64,000 nucleotides of DNA, taken from Cephalotus follicularis (lineage: Eukaryota > Streptophyta > Magnoliopsida > Oxalidales > Cephalotaceae). The stretch is taken from contig BDDD01001659.1 in the NCBI GenBank assembly GCA_001972305.1, forward strand, positions 124,001-188,000, given 5' to 3'. The notes under the pieces were generated by a model that worked only from the letters and a program-made list of their open reading frames with translations, searched no databases and had not been told where the DNA came from. Both the position numbers and the translations under genes were made by a program. Shown in pieces: positions 11,798 through 24,266 of the stretch. Each line of letters opens with the position of its first letter. The stretch's first letter is position 1.

Positions 11798-14700
11798 GTG
11801 CAACAAATTCATCACAGTAAAATGCTGAGAACAGGTGGAGATGAGGAGGTGATATCTTTCTCGGAGGTGGACTATGAGGGAGTACGTCTCCCTCATGATG
11901 ATCCAGTGGTGGTAACTCTTCAAGTGGCACTTTTCACTATGAAGAGAATTCTCATCGATAGCGGGAGCTCGGCCAATAACCTGTACAAACACGCATTTGA
12001 TCAGCTGAGGATATTGACCAACCAGCTAAAGCCCGTGAAGACCCCACTGGTTGGCTTTGCAGGGGAGATGATCCATCCTCTGGATCCATTGACCTGTCCA
12101 TGGTCGCAGGCACGACCCCATGCCAGACCCAGGTGGAGATGACATTCCTGGTAGTAGACACACCAAGCCCATACAACGCCATAACTGGGCGACTAGGACT
12201 AAACCTGATAGAGGCGATAGTGTCCATGAGACACTTATTAATGAAATTCCCTACAAGGTTCGGTGTAGGGAAGCCAGAGGAGACCAACATGTGGTAAGGC
12301 ATTGCTACAAGACTACCATACTGGAAAAAGGGAAGAAAAAGGTACTTCCTATTGCAAATGTGGAGCTCAGAGGAGACGTGGAACCTGAGCGTCCACAGCC
12401 TGTTGAGGATGTGGTCCATGTGCCCCTGGAAGAGGGCAACACGGAAAGAGTTTTCCAAGTTGGCTCACAGCTTGGAGAGGTGGAGAAGGGAGAATTAATA
12501 ACATTTCTCCAAAACAATAAAGATGTATTTGCCTGGTCAGCAGAGGAGGTCCCAGGGATCAGCCCAAACGTTATGGTTCATAAGCTAAGTATGGATCCAA
12601 TGAGGCCTTCAACCAAGCAGAAGAAGATGAACTTTGCTCCCGAGAGGCAGCAGGCAATATCAGAAGAGGTGAGCAAGCTATTGCAGGCAGGATTCATAAG
12701 GGAAGTGCATTACTCAAGCTGGCTGGCGAACCCAGTACTGGTCAAAAATGCAAGTTTCAAGTGGAGGATGTGCATTGATTTCACAGACCTCAACAAAGCT
12801 TGTCCGAAGGACCACTTCCCTCTCCAAAAGATAGATCAGTTGCTGGATGCGACCTCGGGCTACAGAATGTTAAGTTTCTTGAATGCCTACTCGGGATACA
12901 ATCAAATCCCCATGTACGGGCCTGATAAAAACAAGACAGCTTTCATCACGGACCGGGGGATGTATTGTTACAAGGTCATGCCCTTTGGATTAAAGAATGC
13001 ATGGGCCACCTACCAACGACTAGTCAACAAAATCTTTGAGCCTCAGATTGGGAGAAACATGGAGGTCTACATAAACGACATGCTCATCAAGACGCCAGCA
13101 ACGAGTCCACACATTAAAGACTTGGAGAAAACATTTGGGGTACTAAGAAAATACAAAATGAAACTCAACCCATCCAAGTGTATTTTTGGGGTCACTTCCG
13201 GTAAGTTCCTAGGGATCATGGTCTCAAGCAGAGGAATAGAGGCCAACCTAGAGAAGATCTCGGCAGTTTAGAGTATGAGGCCCCCCCAGACCATCAGGGA
13301 TGTTCAAAAACTGAATGGAAAGATAGCAGCCCTGAACAGGTTTGTTTCGAAATCAACAGAGAAGTCCCTCCCTTTCTTCAAGGTGCTCAGGGATCTCAAG
13401 GGATTTTCCTTGTCAGACGAGTATCAAGAAGCCTTCGACAAGTTGAAGGAATACCTGGTTTCCCCTCCTATGATCTCAAAACCTAAGGATGGGGAAGACT
13501 TGTATTTGTACCTTACGGCCACCTCGGGCGCAGTGAGTGCGGTGCTTGTCAGCGAGGAGGAGAAAGTCCAAAGGCCGGTGTACTACGTAAGCAAGGCTTT
13601 GAATGATGCTGATTGGAGGTACCCAGAGGTGGAGAAGTTCACCTATGCTCTGATCACACTGGCCAGAAAATTAAGGCCATATTTTCAAGCTCATACAATC
13701 AAGGTTCTGACTGAAAAACCACTCAAACAAGTTCTTTCAAAGCCCGACACCTCAAGGAGATTAATAAAGTGGTCAATCGAACTAGGCGAGTATGATGTGA
13801 AGTTCGAATCCAGGCCATCAATCAAATCACAGGTCCTGACCCACTTTGTTGGAGATAACACACCCACGGAGTGTATGGAAGAGGACCTCTCCGAGAGTGA
13901 GAGGTGGTTATGGAAGTTGTCTGTGGATGGCTATTCCTGTATCACCAGCAGTGGAGCAGGGCTGGTATTAACAAGTCCGGATGGTTGGGCATTGGAGTAT
14001 GCACTGAGGTTTAGATTTAAAGCTACAAACAATGAAGCTGAGCGGGAAGCTCTGATAGCCGGGCTGACAATTGCAAATCACTTGGAGGTGCAAAAGATAG
14101 AAGCCTCTAGTGATTTTCAGCTAGTGGTTGGCTTGACAAGTGGAGAGTACGAAGCCCGAGAAGACTCAATGGCCAAGTACTTATCACACTTCCAGAGTTT
14201 GAAGTCAGTCTTCAAAGTTCTAAGAATTGTGAAAGTTCCCAGAGCAGAAAATGCCGAGCAGACCAGTTATCAAAACTAGCCACGACAGAGGAGATAGAAA
14301 AGAATCAAACCATGCTAGTAGACTACCTGGACAGGTCTACTATCTCTGAAGTAGATGTGATGGACATAGATCTACCACAGGAGCCAAACTGGATGACCCT
14401 TTTTATCAACTGGCTGAGGAATGGGATCCTGCCCAAGGATCCCTCGGAGGCGAGGAAACTGGTGTACAGATCAAACAGATTTCAGCTCCGAGATGGGATC
14501 CTCTACAAAAGGTCTTTCTCTTTTCCTTGGCTGAGATGCTTGACTCCCCTAGAGGCCAATTATGCTCTAAGGGAAGTCCATGAAGGAGTTTGTGACAACC
14601 ACACGGGGGGCAAGACCTTGTCCCACAAACTGTTAAGGCAAGGCTACTACTGGCCGAACCTGCGCCAAGATGCCATAGACTTAGTAAGGAAGTGTGATAA

Positions 14701-15625
14701 GTGTCAGAGGAACGCAAACATAAGCAGAAGATCTTCTCAGCCTCTGACATCTATCAAGGCCCTTTGGCCCTTTTCACAATAGGGGATGGACTTCATTGGA
14801 CCATTACCAGTAGCAACTGGGCAGAAGAAGTTTCTCATTGTGGCGGTGGACTACTTCACTAAGTGGGTAGAAGAAGAACCACTGGCCACGATCACAGAAA
14901 AGAACATGGAAAGCTTCGTATGGAAGTCCATCATCTGTAGATTTGGAGTCCCGAGGACAATAGTCTCAGACAATGGTAAGCAGTTTGATTGCCAAGCGTT
15001 CCGTGACTTTTGCAAAGAGTGGAGAATAGAACATAGACTTGCTTCAGTAGCCTACCCTCAGAATAATGGTCAAGCGGAGGTGATCAACAGAGAAATCATC
15101 TTTGGCTTGAAGAAATGCCTTGAAGATATCAAAGGAAGGTGGACAGAGGAGTTACCAAGTGTACTGTGGGCCTATCGAACAACTCCTCAGACCACAACTG
15201 GTGAGTCCCCATACAGTCTATGTTTTGGAGCTGAAGCTATGATACCGATGGATATTGGTGTACAGTCACCAAGGGTTGTGCACTTCACTGAAGATAACAA
15301 TGAAGAAGGACTTAGATGCCTCCTCGACCTAGTGGAAGAGCTTAGAGATAAGGCCTCTATCAGAGTTGCTGCCTACCAACAAAGATTGAGCCGTTACTAC
15401 AACAAAAGGGTCAGCCCCCGACCACTAAGGCAAGGAGATCTAGTTCTACGCTACTCAGCTATTGCGGATCTAATCGGTACCAGAGGAAAACTATCCCCTA
15501 CTTGGGAAAGGCCATACAAGATCAAGAGAGTGCTCCGCCCAGGAACATTCAAACTTGAAAATCTGGGGGGAAAGGAGATTCCCAGAGCTTGGAATTCCGA
15601 GCATCTGAGGAAGTACCACCAATGA
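11798..15625 (+). pseudogene. pol: Element 1 pol: protease, RT, RNase H, second RNase H, integrase (broken)
   Basis: Protease: ILIDSGSSANNLY near 11950. RT: about 12560-13200; the catalytic box reads YINDM at about 13070 where the relative at 40206-43036 has YIDDM, so one metal-binding Asp is lost. The first RNase H (about 13270-13850) holds VYYVSKALNDA. A second RNase H (about 13910-14280) holds VDGYS, GAGLVLTSPDG and ATNNEAE, the archaeal-type domain typical of Tat elements. An HHCC zinc motif precedes the integrase core (14786 onward, DYFTKWVE, VSDNGKQF, NNGQAEV). Lesions: TAG at 13269 for a Gln codon, a 1-base loss near 14253, and TAG at about 14780 for a Trp codon. The element is dead but retains every domain. 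Confidence 0.85.
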
Positions 15626-15775
15626 CCATTTGTAAGATGTACAAAATTCAGAAAGGCAATAAAGTTGATTTTTTCTTCAAAAATTGTGTTCAATATCGTA
15701 GTTCCAAGTTTGCAAGGGACCGGAGGCCCAATATTCATGTCCTTAAACCTCTGAAGAGCCCCCGATCAACTCTCT

Positions 15776-16060
15776 AAAGCCTCTCCTCTAGGGGAGCACC
15801 AAAACCTCCTCCAGGGGAGCATCAAAGCCTCCCCCAAGGAAGCAATCAAAGCCTCCCCCAGGAAAGCACCAAAGCCTCCTCCAGGGGAGCAATAAAAGCC
15901 TCCCCCAAGGGAGCACCAAAGCCTCCCCTCCAGGGGAGCATCAAAGCCTCCCCCAGGGGAACACCAAAGCCTCCCCTCCAGGGGAGCACCAAAGACTCCC
16001 CCCGAGGAGCACCAAAAACTATATACACAAAAGACCCCCCAGGGGGCAAAAAAGACTCCC
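15776..16060 (+). repeat. Tandem repeat between pol and the antisense ORF
   Basis: About a dozen imperfect copies of a 22-26 base unit such as GCCTCCCCCAGGGGAGCACC. Homologous but longer arrays are in element 2 (27420-28290). Tandem arrays in the 3' untranslated part are a known trait of Tat/Ogre-type elements. Confidence 0.75.
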
Positions 16061-18445
16061 CGGGGAGCGAATACTGGTCGGAAACTCTATGAGAACTTGT
16101 CTGACCAGACCTAAAATCGTGTCTTGAGAGGCGAACCCATAGGAACTCACAACGATCAAGTTCGTCGAACTGAGCACTTTGAAACAAGTGTCCCTACGTG
16201 GACTACAAGCTCAGGCGACCTGGTCTAAACTATAACGGACCAGACGAGACCCTGCTTGGAAAACCCATGGGAACTTGCCCGAACAGACCTAAAACTTGAC
16301 CTACGAACGCACCAGAACTCGTAAAGACTAAGTAATTTTGCCCAAGCGCCTTTGAAATAAGGTGTCCTACGAAGCTTGGGTAATTAAGCCTGAAAATTGT
16401 AAGGCCATAACTTGAGATCTATAAGTTAGATTAATTCAAAGTCCCCAAGGGGATTATTAATGCCCGGGTAGAGCTTAAGCTTAGCGTACAATGCATTGAT
16501 AGGAAAGTAAGCCCGGGGAGAAAAGCTTTATTACGTCATTGATACTTGATAATTTTTCAAAGCAAAAAATAAAGCATAACAAAGAGACCGGAGGTGCCAA
16601 ATACTTCTTTTTTATTGATCAACGGAAGATGTACATTGAAAAAGAAATAAAGTACAAGGCTAAGTAAAAGGAAAATCTATCCTAGTTCTTATCCCCTAAA
16701 GGGATGTCATGCCTGACTGGAGGGGGAGGAGGATTTTCTGGAGTCGGGTCAGTTGGCAAAGGTGGAGTATCTTCAGCTAAGTTCTCGAGAGGAGGATCCA
16801 CGGCCACGAGCCCAAGGGAAGGATCTTCAGTGAGGGCATCAAGAGAGGGGTCCCCAGCAAGAATAAAGGAGATGGGCACCTCGTCTGAAGGATCAGCGTC
16901 AAGCTCCTCAGCAGTCTCTAAGAACAGGACCACGTCACGACCCTCAGGTGCCTACTCAGGGTCCCAAGCAGGAGTCTGATCCTCGTCAAAGGCTTGAAAA
17001 GTGCTCTCCTCAGCTTCATCAACCCCGTCAGGAATAAATTCATACTCGGTCACCGAAGGCCCACAGATGGTCGACTCCAAGAGGAGCTCAGGATGATATT
17101 CGACCATGTTTTGACAGGAGTAAAATCCCCGACGAAAAAGGATTGAGGACATCTTGATGACCTCTTTTTTGAACTCCTCAAAGGCCTTGAAGTTGTCCAC
17201 AGCCTCACTCATAGCGTCCTGGTACTCCGCAGAAGCTCTGAAGTTCTCCATAGCCATGTCTTGATCATTCCGAAACTCCTCAGAGGCCTTGAAGTTGTCC
17301 ACAGCCCTGTTCATGGCATCTTGGAACTCTGCTGAAGCCCTGAAGCCAAGAACGGCCTTCTCTACGGCAGCTTTGGTACGGGATCCCTCGAGTTCCTTGT
17401 ATTCCACGAGCCTCTCACCGTAGGCCTTCACCTTTTCCTCGAGGAGGGCGATACTCTCAGTTGCAGCCTGCCTTACATTTTTCTCCCTCGCCAGATCTTG
17501 GAGGGCTTTAACCTTCTCGACAGTGATGCCCTCCTGGACCCCGATCACCTCATCGAGCTGAGCCTGTAGCACATTCACCGACCTCTTGAGCTCAGCGTTC
17601 TCAGCCCCAATTTGCTCGAGTAGGACCCTTTCTTGGCCAGTCCTCTCCATTGCAAGCTGGGCATCTTTCATGAGCTGAAAATGGGAGAACACAGTTAAAA
17701 AAAGTACAGGATCTTGTGACACTAAAAGGTTAGAAAAAGCTAACTTACCCTGAAGCAACTTTGGTAGAGGTGACTCCAGAAGTGGCAAGCGTCCCAATCC
17801 GCTCTCAATTCCACCTCATGGGGGAAGAGACCAGCCTTGCCCAGGGCAACAGCGACCCCTGGTGTCTTCAGGTTCACCCTGGACTTGCCAAGTTTGTTAA
17901 GGATCTTGCTGATCTGCTCCATCTCCTTGGAGGGGTATATGAGGGCAAGGTCCTGGGAGTCCTCCTCCGTAGGTGCATCCTGGGGAGCATCTCTTTCCCC
18001 CGTCCTCTGCCTTCTCGGTGGGTGATCAAGTACTTCAGTGACAAGCCGCTTGCCCAGGGCAATCTCAGCCCTCCTTTCCTAAGTCTTGGCCCCGACGGCC
18101 ACATTGGTCCTTGCTGTGACATCCGTGTCCTTGTACGGTCGGTGTCTGTGAGCCTACGAGGCTTCTGTCTGTCTGTTAATCTGTTTTCTGGCATTCATGA
18201 TATGCATCATGGCTTTATTTAAATTTTTATGATTTTATTCTGTTGGTTTTCTGCATAAGAAATTAATTTGTCTTTCCGTAAATTAAATGATGTTTTTCTG
18301 AAACTGCTGCTGATTTCGAAAAATAGGCCAAGTGGTATGTCCTAAACATCCGATTTCTGTCCGTAACGGTTAAATTCTGGACAAAACTCTTTTTGTTATG
18401 GTGGAGATTATATATATATGTGAAAATGCAATTTTTTTTATAAAA

Positions 18446-18560
18446 ATTTTATGCCTCTCTCTCATCTCTCCCGCTCTCTCTCCCATCTCTCCCGCTCTCT
18501 CTCTCCCGCTCTCTCTCCCATCTCTCCCGCTCTCTCTCTCCTCTCTCCTGTCTCTCTCTG
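18446..18560 (+). repeat. (CT)n-rich microsatellite in the nested LTR
   Basis: CTCTCTCTCCC words at 10-20 base spacing. They produce several spurious Ser/Leu-rich and Arg/Glu-rich open frames on both strands. Confidence 0.85.
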
Positions 18561-20564
18561 CTGGCAGCCTTCTGTCGTCGGCGTCAGTGCCGATCTGACG
18601 CCGGCGAAGGTACCAACGGGACCGCCTCGTCCTCCCGAGCACACCGGACCCCTCCCCTGCACCGGCAACCGCGCCGTTTGAGCCCGGCGAGCACTTCTCC
18701 CTCCGCCCCTGTTTTTCTTCGTTCCGGCATCTCCGGTGGTCGTCACGGCAAGGCGAGCCCAGATTCGGACTCCTGGCGTCGCGGCTGTTCGAACGGTACC
18801 GGCCTCGACCCGTGACGACGTCGGCAGCGCTGATCGCCGGCGAAGGCATGGGCCCACGCGCCGGCGACCCTCCGGCGAGAAATTTCGGACAGTTTTCCGA
18901 CTCCGTTCTCTGCGGTGATGTGATCCGTTCCTGTTCCGCTGCGGGATTCCGACTCTGTGCTCCGGTTCATCAACTTTCGGTAAATTCCGAACTCTGTTCC
19001 GTTAGTTCTGTTTTTCGCTGTTTTCTGCATTTCTGTATCTATTTCTGTTGCATATGAACTTAAATTGCTTATATGACTCGAATTGGATAACCTGGATGAC
19101 CACTTGGACTAGCTTTAATGATTTTGGACTTACTTTAATGTTTTCGAAAGAATGTTTAAAATGAATGTTTAAAGGATGTTTTTAATAATCTGATTTCTGT
19201 TTCTGTCGATCGGATAGGTCGATATGGTTTTCTGACATCTGCAGGCATTTTATTGCATAACGCATTGCACGGTTTTGTGCATGCTTAGGTTCTGATAATC
19301 TGTTGTCTGTCTGAGTTCTGATGGTCTGTTGTCTATCTGTCTGTCTGTCTGTTGGCAGAGGATCCTGCCTTTGAGGTCGGCCATAGAGGCGACCAGCCGA
19401 GGGACTCACTCGTCTGTACTGTGAGTGGAACGCCTTTCTTAAACCTTTTTACTATGAGGTTTTCTTTAATGTTTTGAATGTAGCGTGTTCGCTTATTTTG
19501 TTTTCTGTATCTGAATGAACTCGAGTTTTGTTCATATTCTGAAATCTGTTTAAGTTTTTATATCCGAAACTTTCATTTACTGTTTTCAAATGCTCGCACA
19601 GTTATAGTCATACTATGACGCTATTTTCTAGTATATCTGTATATGATGAGGAAAATGATTCCTCTATCTGTTTAAAACTGTTTTAAATCTGTTTTGATGA
19701 CTCGGATGAGTCTCTGTATTCTGAAATCTGAGTTTCTGTTTTCTGAAATCTGTTAAATATGTTTAGATGCATGGTGATCTCGGTATTGTATTATATATAT
19801 GTATCTGATGCCCATGAGAGGCTTGTCTACACGTGTATGACTTTCTGCTGATGCTTGGACACGACGGTGTCCTTGCCACTATTTCTGCTGGACGTTCGGC
19901 CCGACGGGGCCCAGGCGTCAACCTTACTTAGTAGACCCATGGCATCTCTATATATTTATTTCTGTTTAAAACTCTGTTACTATTATATGTATGAAAAATC
20001 CGAGGATTTAAATCTGTTTGAAAGAAATGGTCTGATATGATTTTCTGATCTGGTTTTCTGCTGTTTTCGGGAAACTTTGGTTTTTATAAATCGATTTTAG
20101 ATTTATATTCTGTTTAAGTTATTTTTGATCTGTTTTATAAGTAAGAGTTTAGACTTTATTTCTGTTTCTGAAACTTCTGTTTAAGTTTATTTTATACTTT
20201 TGTTATATCTTTTCTGCAAAGATATTTATATGCGAGCAAAACTCTGCGGAGTCTTTTGTTCCATCTCACTAGTCCTGTGGACTAACCCTCTCCTCTGTTT
20301 TCTGTTTTTAGTTCTGACAGGTTAGTCTGCTGCTTTCTGTCAGTTGGAGTCAGTTTGTCTGCTGAGGTGAGACCACATAGGGCATGCTACCAGAGTCAAC
20401 ATATGCATATCATCATTGCAATGTTTTAAATTCTGCATTACTTATATATTTATATAACTATTCTGTTTTCATTTAAAAAGGGCTGAGCCCTATTCAGGTT
20501 TTAAGTTTTGTTAATATGGTTGGGGCAGAGCCCAACCTGTTACTTGTCTTCTGTTTATATTGTG

Positions 20565-20700
20565 ATCTACTGAGGGCTGAGCCCATTTTATAACTGTTTC
20601 CTCCTTCGGGAGTGTGGTCTGTTGAGGGCTGAGCCCATTACAAACTGTTTCCTCCTTCGGGAGTGTGATTTTATAAATTGTGTTTTTCTTTATAGGGGGC
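20565..20700 (+). repeat. Tandem GAGGGCTGAGCCC repeat in the nested LTR
   Basis: Two copies of a roughly 60-base unit containing GAGGGCTGAGCCCATT and CTGTTTCCTCCTTCGGGAGT, with related GGGCTGAGCCC words just upstream at about 20480-20530. GGGCTGAGCCC is itself palindromic. Fragments of this LTR recur at 49713-50040 and 50734-51064. Confidence 0.65.
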
Positions 20701-22928
20701 ATAGTCCTATAAACGAATACTACATGCCCGATTTTCGTAAAATTTTAAGAGTTAGAATTATTTTCAAGTTTTTCAAGAAACTTTTCTGTTTTCTTTCTGT
20801 TTTGAAGAACTTCCTGTTTTAAAATACTTTTCTGAATCTCTGTTCTGCTGAACCTACGAGGTGAGTCTCTATTGGAAGGCTTGGCCTCGTAGCGGGCACG
20901 ACGGATTCCAGCCGGACTGGGTCCGGGCGTGACACTTGCCACCTCGGCAACCCTGACCTGAGGATCCACGGCCCTCACCTCCGTGGACTCGTCGGCCACG
21001 GCTTTGGCCCTAGCCTCCTCGGCCCTCTTACGGGCACGCTCCTCTGCCATGGCCTCCTCGGCCCTCTTCCTGGCGTGCTCCTGTGCCCTGGCTTTCTCAG
21101 TGGCCACCTCGGCACCCCCTTTTGGAGCCCTAGCAGTGATTTTCTTGGGAGCCTTCTTTTTCTCAAGGGCCTTTTTCTTCTTGGCAGCCTCTTGTCTCTG
21201 CTCCTCGGGGTTCACTTTTTTGACTTGCTCCCGGACAACCCTCACAACGTCCATGGCGGAGTCTTGGTTTGTCATCTCTGTAGGAAATTACAAAGAGGTG
21301 GTTAGTGGTACATCAAGAACAGATAGAAAAGTAAAAATTAATACAAGACTCCAGAGGAAAGCAAAGTACGGCTCTCTCATTGGACAGTTTCCGTGGACTC
21401 AGGTCCATCTCTGGCACCCGTGTTCCTCCCTCTCTCAATCCCCAAGGGGACCCCCACAGCCGGACCCAGGCTAGCCCTACAGCCTAGGATCGTGCTTTGC
21501 CCGAGATTCTGCAGGTGGATCTCAGAGACCACGATTGCGACTTCCTCGGGGGCAAGGACCAGAAATTTCCTCAGGTCGGCCTTCTCGGCCACGGACAAGG
21601 TCGCCCTTTGGTTTAGGCCTATCGTGTCCAAGGAGTCACTCTAGGGGCAGGGGAAGAAGCTTGGGAGGTTCTTGATCATGAAGTATTTCTCCCTCCAATT
21701 TTTAACCGTCCTGGTATTCTCGGCAAGCAGCTTGACGATTTTTGCACGGGTTTTGAAGTAATAATCGTGTTTGGTGGGGGAGGCATTCAAGAGGTGGAAT
21801 TCCTTGAACAGGTTCACCGTAGTTGTCGCCCCACACTCCAAGCACCTCACCAGAAATCCAATAATAAATCCCCAGGACTGCGCCTGGAGCAATGAGGGAT
21901 GGATTTGGTAATGATCGAGGATGGCCCTGAAAAAGGGAGCGAGGGGAAGCCTCAACCCGTGCACTAGGGCCTCTTGGAACACCACAAAATAGCATGCTTA
22001 CTCTCTTTGGCCGTTCTCGGATCGGAGGGGATCTCCAAGTCCAAGTTGTTAGGGATAGAGTATTCTCTAACTAGCTCCGTCAGTTTCTTTAAATCCATGG
22101 CAGTTCGTTCAAAATCGGTCCTAAAGGCCTGGACCCCGGCTTCTGTGGCCGCGACGTTGGGGTTCCTGATGGAAGAAGCCTCTGTCTCCACCTCCATGTC
22201 AAGGGGATGCTCAGCAATGGTGACCCCCGTGGATGCTCGGGCCACCACCTCAGGACACCTAATCATCCTCTTGGTCTGTTTGGTCCTGGCTATGGTGTTT
22301 TCAAAGAGAGAGGAAGACGACGATGTGGTGGACATGGAAAACCCTTAAAATCAAGCAAAAGGAAAATAGAAGTCGAGGAAAATCACCTGAGAGTTTGGGT
22401 GTAGAAGAAAGCGAAGAAGAACTTGAACTTGGGGGAGCACAAGATTTGCAGAAATCTAGGGTTTAAGGAAAGCAAAAAAACGAAAAGAAATCCCCATCTA
22501 AAGAGAAGGATATTTAAAGAGCATGGGGATACATCCAGGACATTGATCTCTATTGATCTTAACGGTGGAGATCATCCTGTCAAATCAGGAGCGGTAAACG
22601 AAGAGATTGTGCGTGGGCACCAAAGCGTCAGGCGTTCAAAATTCGTAAGTTACGGCGTAATTCATTAAAGGCGTTATGGCATCAAAATGATACCTGTCTT
22701 GTCATGACTTTTCAGTAGCAAACTTGGGCTACGAGATTGGGCCTACTTCAAGAATGGGCTTACCTTACCAACAAAGGGCTGAGCCCCGCTCGAGGCTACG
22801 CAAGCATGTTTGTCCTCTTCCCCAGCCTCTTTAGATTCAGCTCTACAATGGGGCTCTGCCAGACAGCAACCCTCAGCTTTGCTCCTTCTCCTCTGCCAAG
22901 ACTAGAGAAGAAGAACCAGGGGGGCATA

Positions 22929-23486
22929 TGATATGAGAAAAATCCGACTTAAAGTATAGTGCCACGTGTCCAAGGTAGAGGACGCCAGATGTCCACTTAA
23001 GGCATGGGCAACGTGACCAAGAGTTATGAGTTCAAACCATTAGTGCGCCGTTATCCCCGGGCGTTGCCAGCCCACAACAGAGGGCGTTTACATACACGAC
23101 ATCACGTCTAATGGGAAAATAGGACCAAAACCGGTGGAGAACAGGGGAAATGCCCGATATCCTCAGACATTTCCTTAGGGGATACATGTCAACTCTTTTT
23201 TCCATGCTCTACAGTTACATTTATAGCACTAAAAATACTAGAATTACTGATTGTACACAGGTCAGCCATTTTAGCACTCTAAAGAACCTAAACTCTCTGT
23301 GCATTGCCTAACTTGAGCATCGGAGTGTCCCCGGGAGAACAACCTCCTGGACCTTCAATGTGTTTGTTTCACTTGCGCAGGGACTACTAGTCACCAATCT
23401 TTCTCTTTGGGCATATTTCGACGTTTCCATTAACAAATCAAAGTCCTCCACGTAGGACACTGTTGAAAGAATGTTCTGCATCAACA
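22929..23486 (+). repeat. 3' LTR of element 1
   Basis: 558 bases. It is preceded by a purine tract (AGAACCAGGGGGGCATA) that serves as the polypurine primer site, and it ends TGCATCAACA before the CGCAC duplication. It differs from the 5' LTR at roughly 40 positions by eye. Confidence 0.88.
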
Positions 23487-23491
23487 CGCAC

Positions 23492-24261
23492 TAATATAAA
23501 TTGCAGACTCCTGACCCTCAAAACTATAAACCGTGAACGGTCAAATAATGAAAAAAATACATTTATCTTTTTTAACACTTGTATCATATGAATTGATTAA
23601 TTATCGTTAGTTGTATCAGGTAAGACACCGATTAGACCATTAAGAATATTAACCATAATTTATTTTTTGTATATTAACGTTAACATTGTTTAATTATATA
23701 TATATATATTCAACAACAATTTTTTTAAATTCTAATAAGAGTTACAGTGACGCATAAAAAATCGTATCCTATGACTTTGTAAGACTTTCTCGATGACGAA
23801 ATGACCACTTAATTGTATTTTGATAGTGTATTTTTGTTAGAATAAAATTTGCTCATTTGGTTTAAACGATAACAAAAAGGTTCAGTGAAATAGATTTTGC
23901 ACCGAATTTTTCAGTAAAACAGTTATGAACCGTCGAAAACCGTACCAAACTAGCCCAGACCACATCATTGAAGAACTAAATCGGACTGGATAGCACATAA
24001 AAAAAATGGACCTCACAGTCCGATTCTAACAATTGGGTGGTCCAGTGTGGTTCCGACCTAGAATTGGACAGCCCAATGCCCAACTCGAGTTATATTTATA
24101 TTATGATAAAGCAGGTGCATACATGCTTCGATAAAAGAGGTAAATATATAGTTTCTTAATTTTTTCTATACTAAAACGTGAAAAGGAGAAAAGTAATGCT
24201 AAACTTTTTTTTTATTAAATCCATTAATTTTTTTAATTAAAAAAATTAATTCAACTTGATT
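23492..24261. other. Intergenic DNA between elements 1 and 2
   Basis: AT-rich, with no protein-like frame or transposon end seen. It appears to be host DNA left between two independent insertions. Confidence 0.5.
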
Positions 24262-24266
24262 GTTTA

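Larger units (their letters stand above)
18115..20934 (-). mobile_element. Solo LTR nested in element 1
   Basis: On the minus strand it starts TGTCACGCCCGGACCCAG and ends GATGTCACA. It is 2820 bases long. Both sides carry the perfect duplication CTTGC (18110-18114 and 20935-20939). There is no coding content and no second LTR. The TGTCACGCCC start resembles the solo LTRs at 1754-3012 and 3123-5720, but this is a different, longer family. It splits the antisense ORF of element 1 and so is younger than that insertion. Confidence 0.88.
16682..22335 (-). pseudogene. Antisense ORF of element 1 (gypsy-type 'Transposase_28' family, broken)
   Basis: Read on the minus strand. It starts at 22335 with MSTTSSSSSLFENTIARTKQ. 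A domain at 21985-21641 (LAPFFRAILDHYQIHPSLL, then NWREKYFMI) matches what I know of PF04195, 'putative gypsy type transposon'. A Lys/Ala/Glu-rich segment follows (21275-20940). A coiled coil at 17690-16952 contains repeats of a RASAEFQDAM-type unit. An acidic Pro-rich tail ends at 16682. Frame changes may be introns or damage. The coding path is certainly cut by a solo LTR (18115-20934). Plant Tat elements often carry such an extra ORF opposite to gag-pol; its function is unknown. N- and C-terminal pieces of a related ORF survive in element 3. Confidence 0.7.
9388..23486 (+). mobile_element. Ty3/gypsy LTR retrotransposon, Tat lineage, 14.1 kb (element 1)
   Basis: Two LTRs (9388-9946 and 22929-23486) start TGAT(G/A)TGAG and end GCATCAACA. 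Flanking 5-mers are CGCAT (9383-9387) and CGCAC (23487-23491), a 4/5 duplication. Inside, in order, are a primer-binding-like site, gag, protease, RT, RNase H, a second archaeal-type RNase H, integrase, a tandem-repeat block and a long antisense ORF, the layout of plant Tat/Ogre-type elements. The LTRs differ at roughly 7 percent of positions by eye, so the insertion is old. Stop codons, a frameshift and a YIND in place of YIDD in RT make it non-functional. A 2.8-kb solo LTR (18115-20934) is nested inside; without it the element would be about 11.3 kb. Confidence 0.9.

Noticed and set aside
18398-18857. Ser/Leu-rich and Arg/Glu-rich open frames of 60-160 codons
   Set aside because: They are translations of the CT microsatellite and GC-rich LTR sequence within the nested solo LTR.
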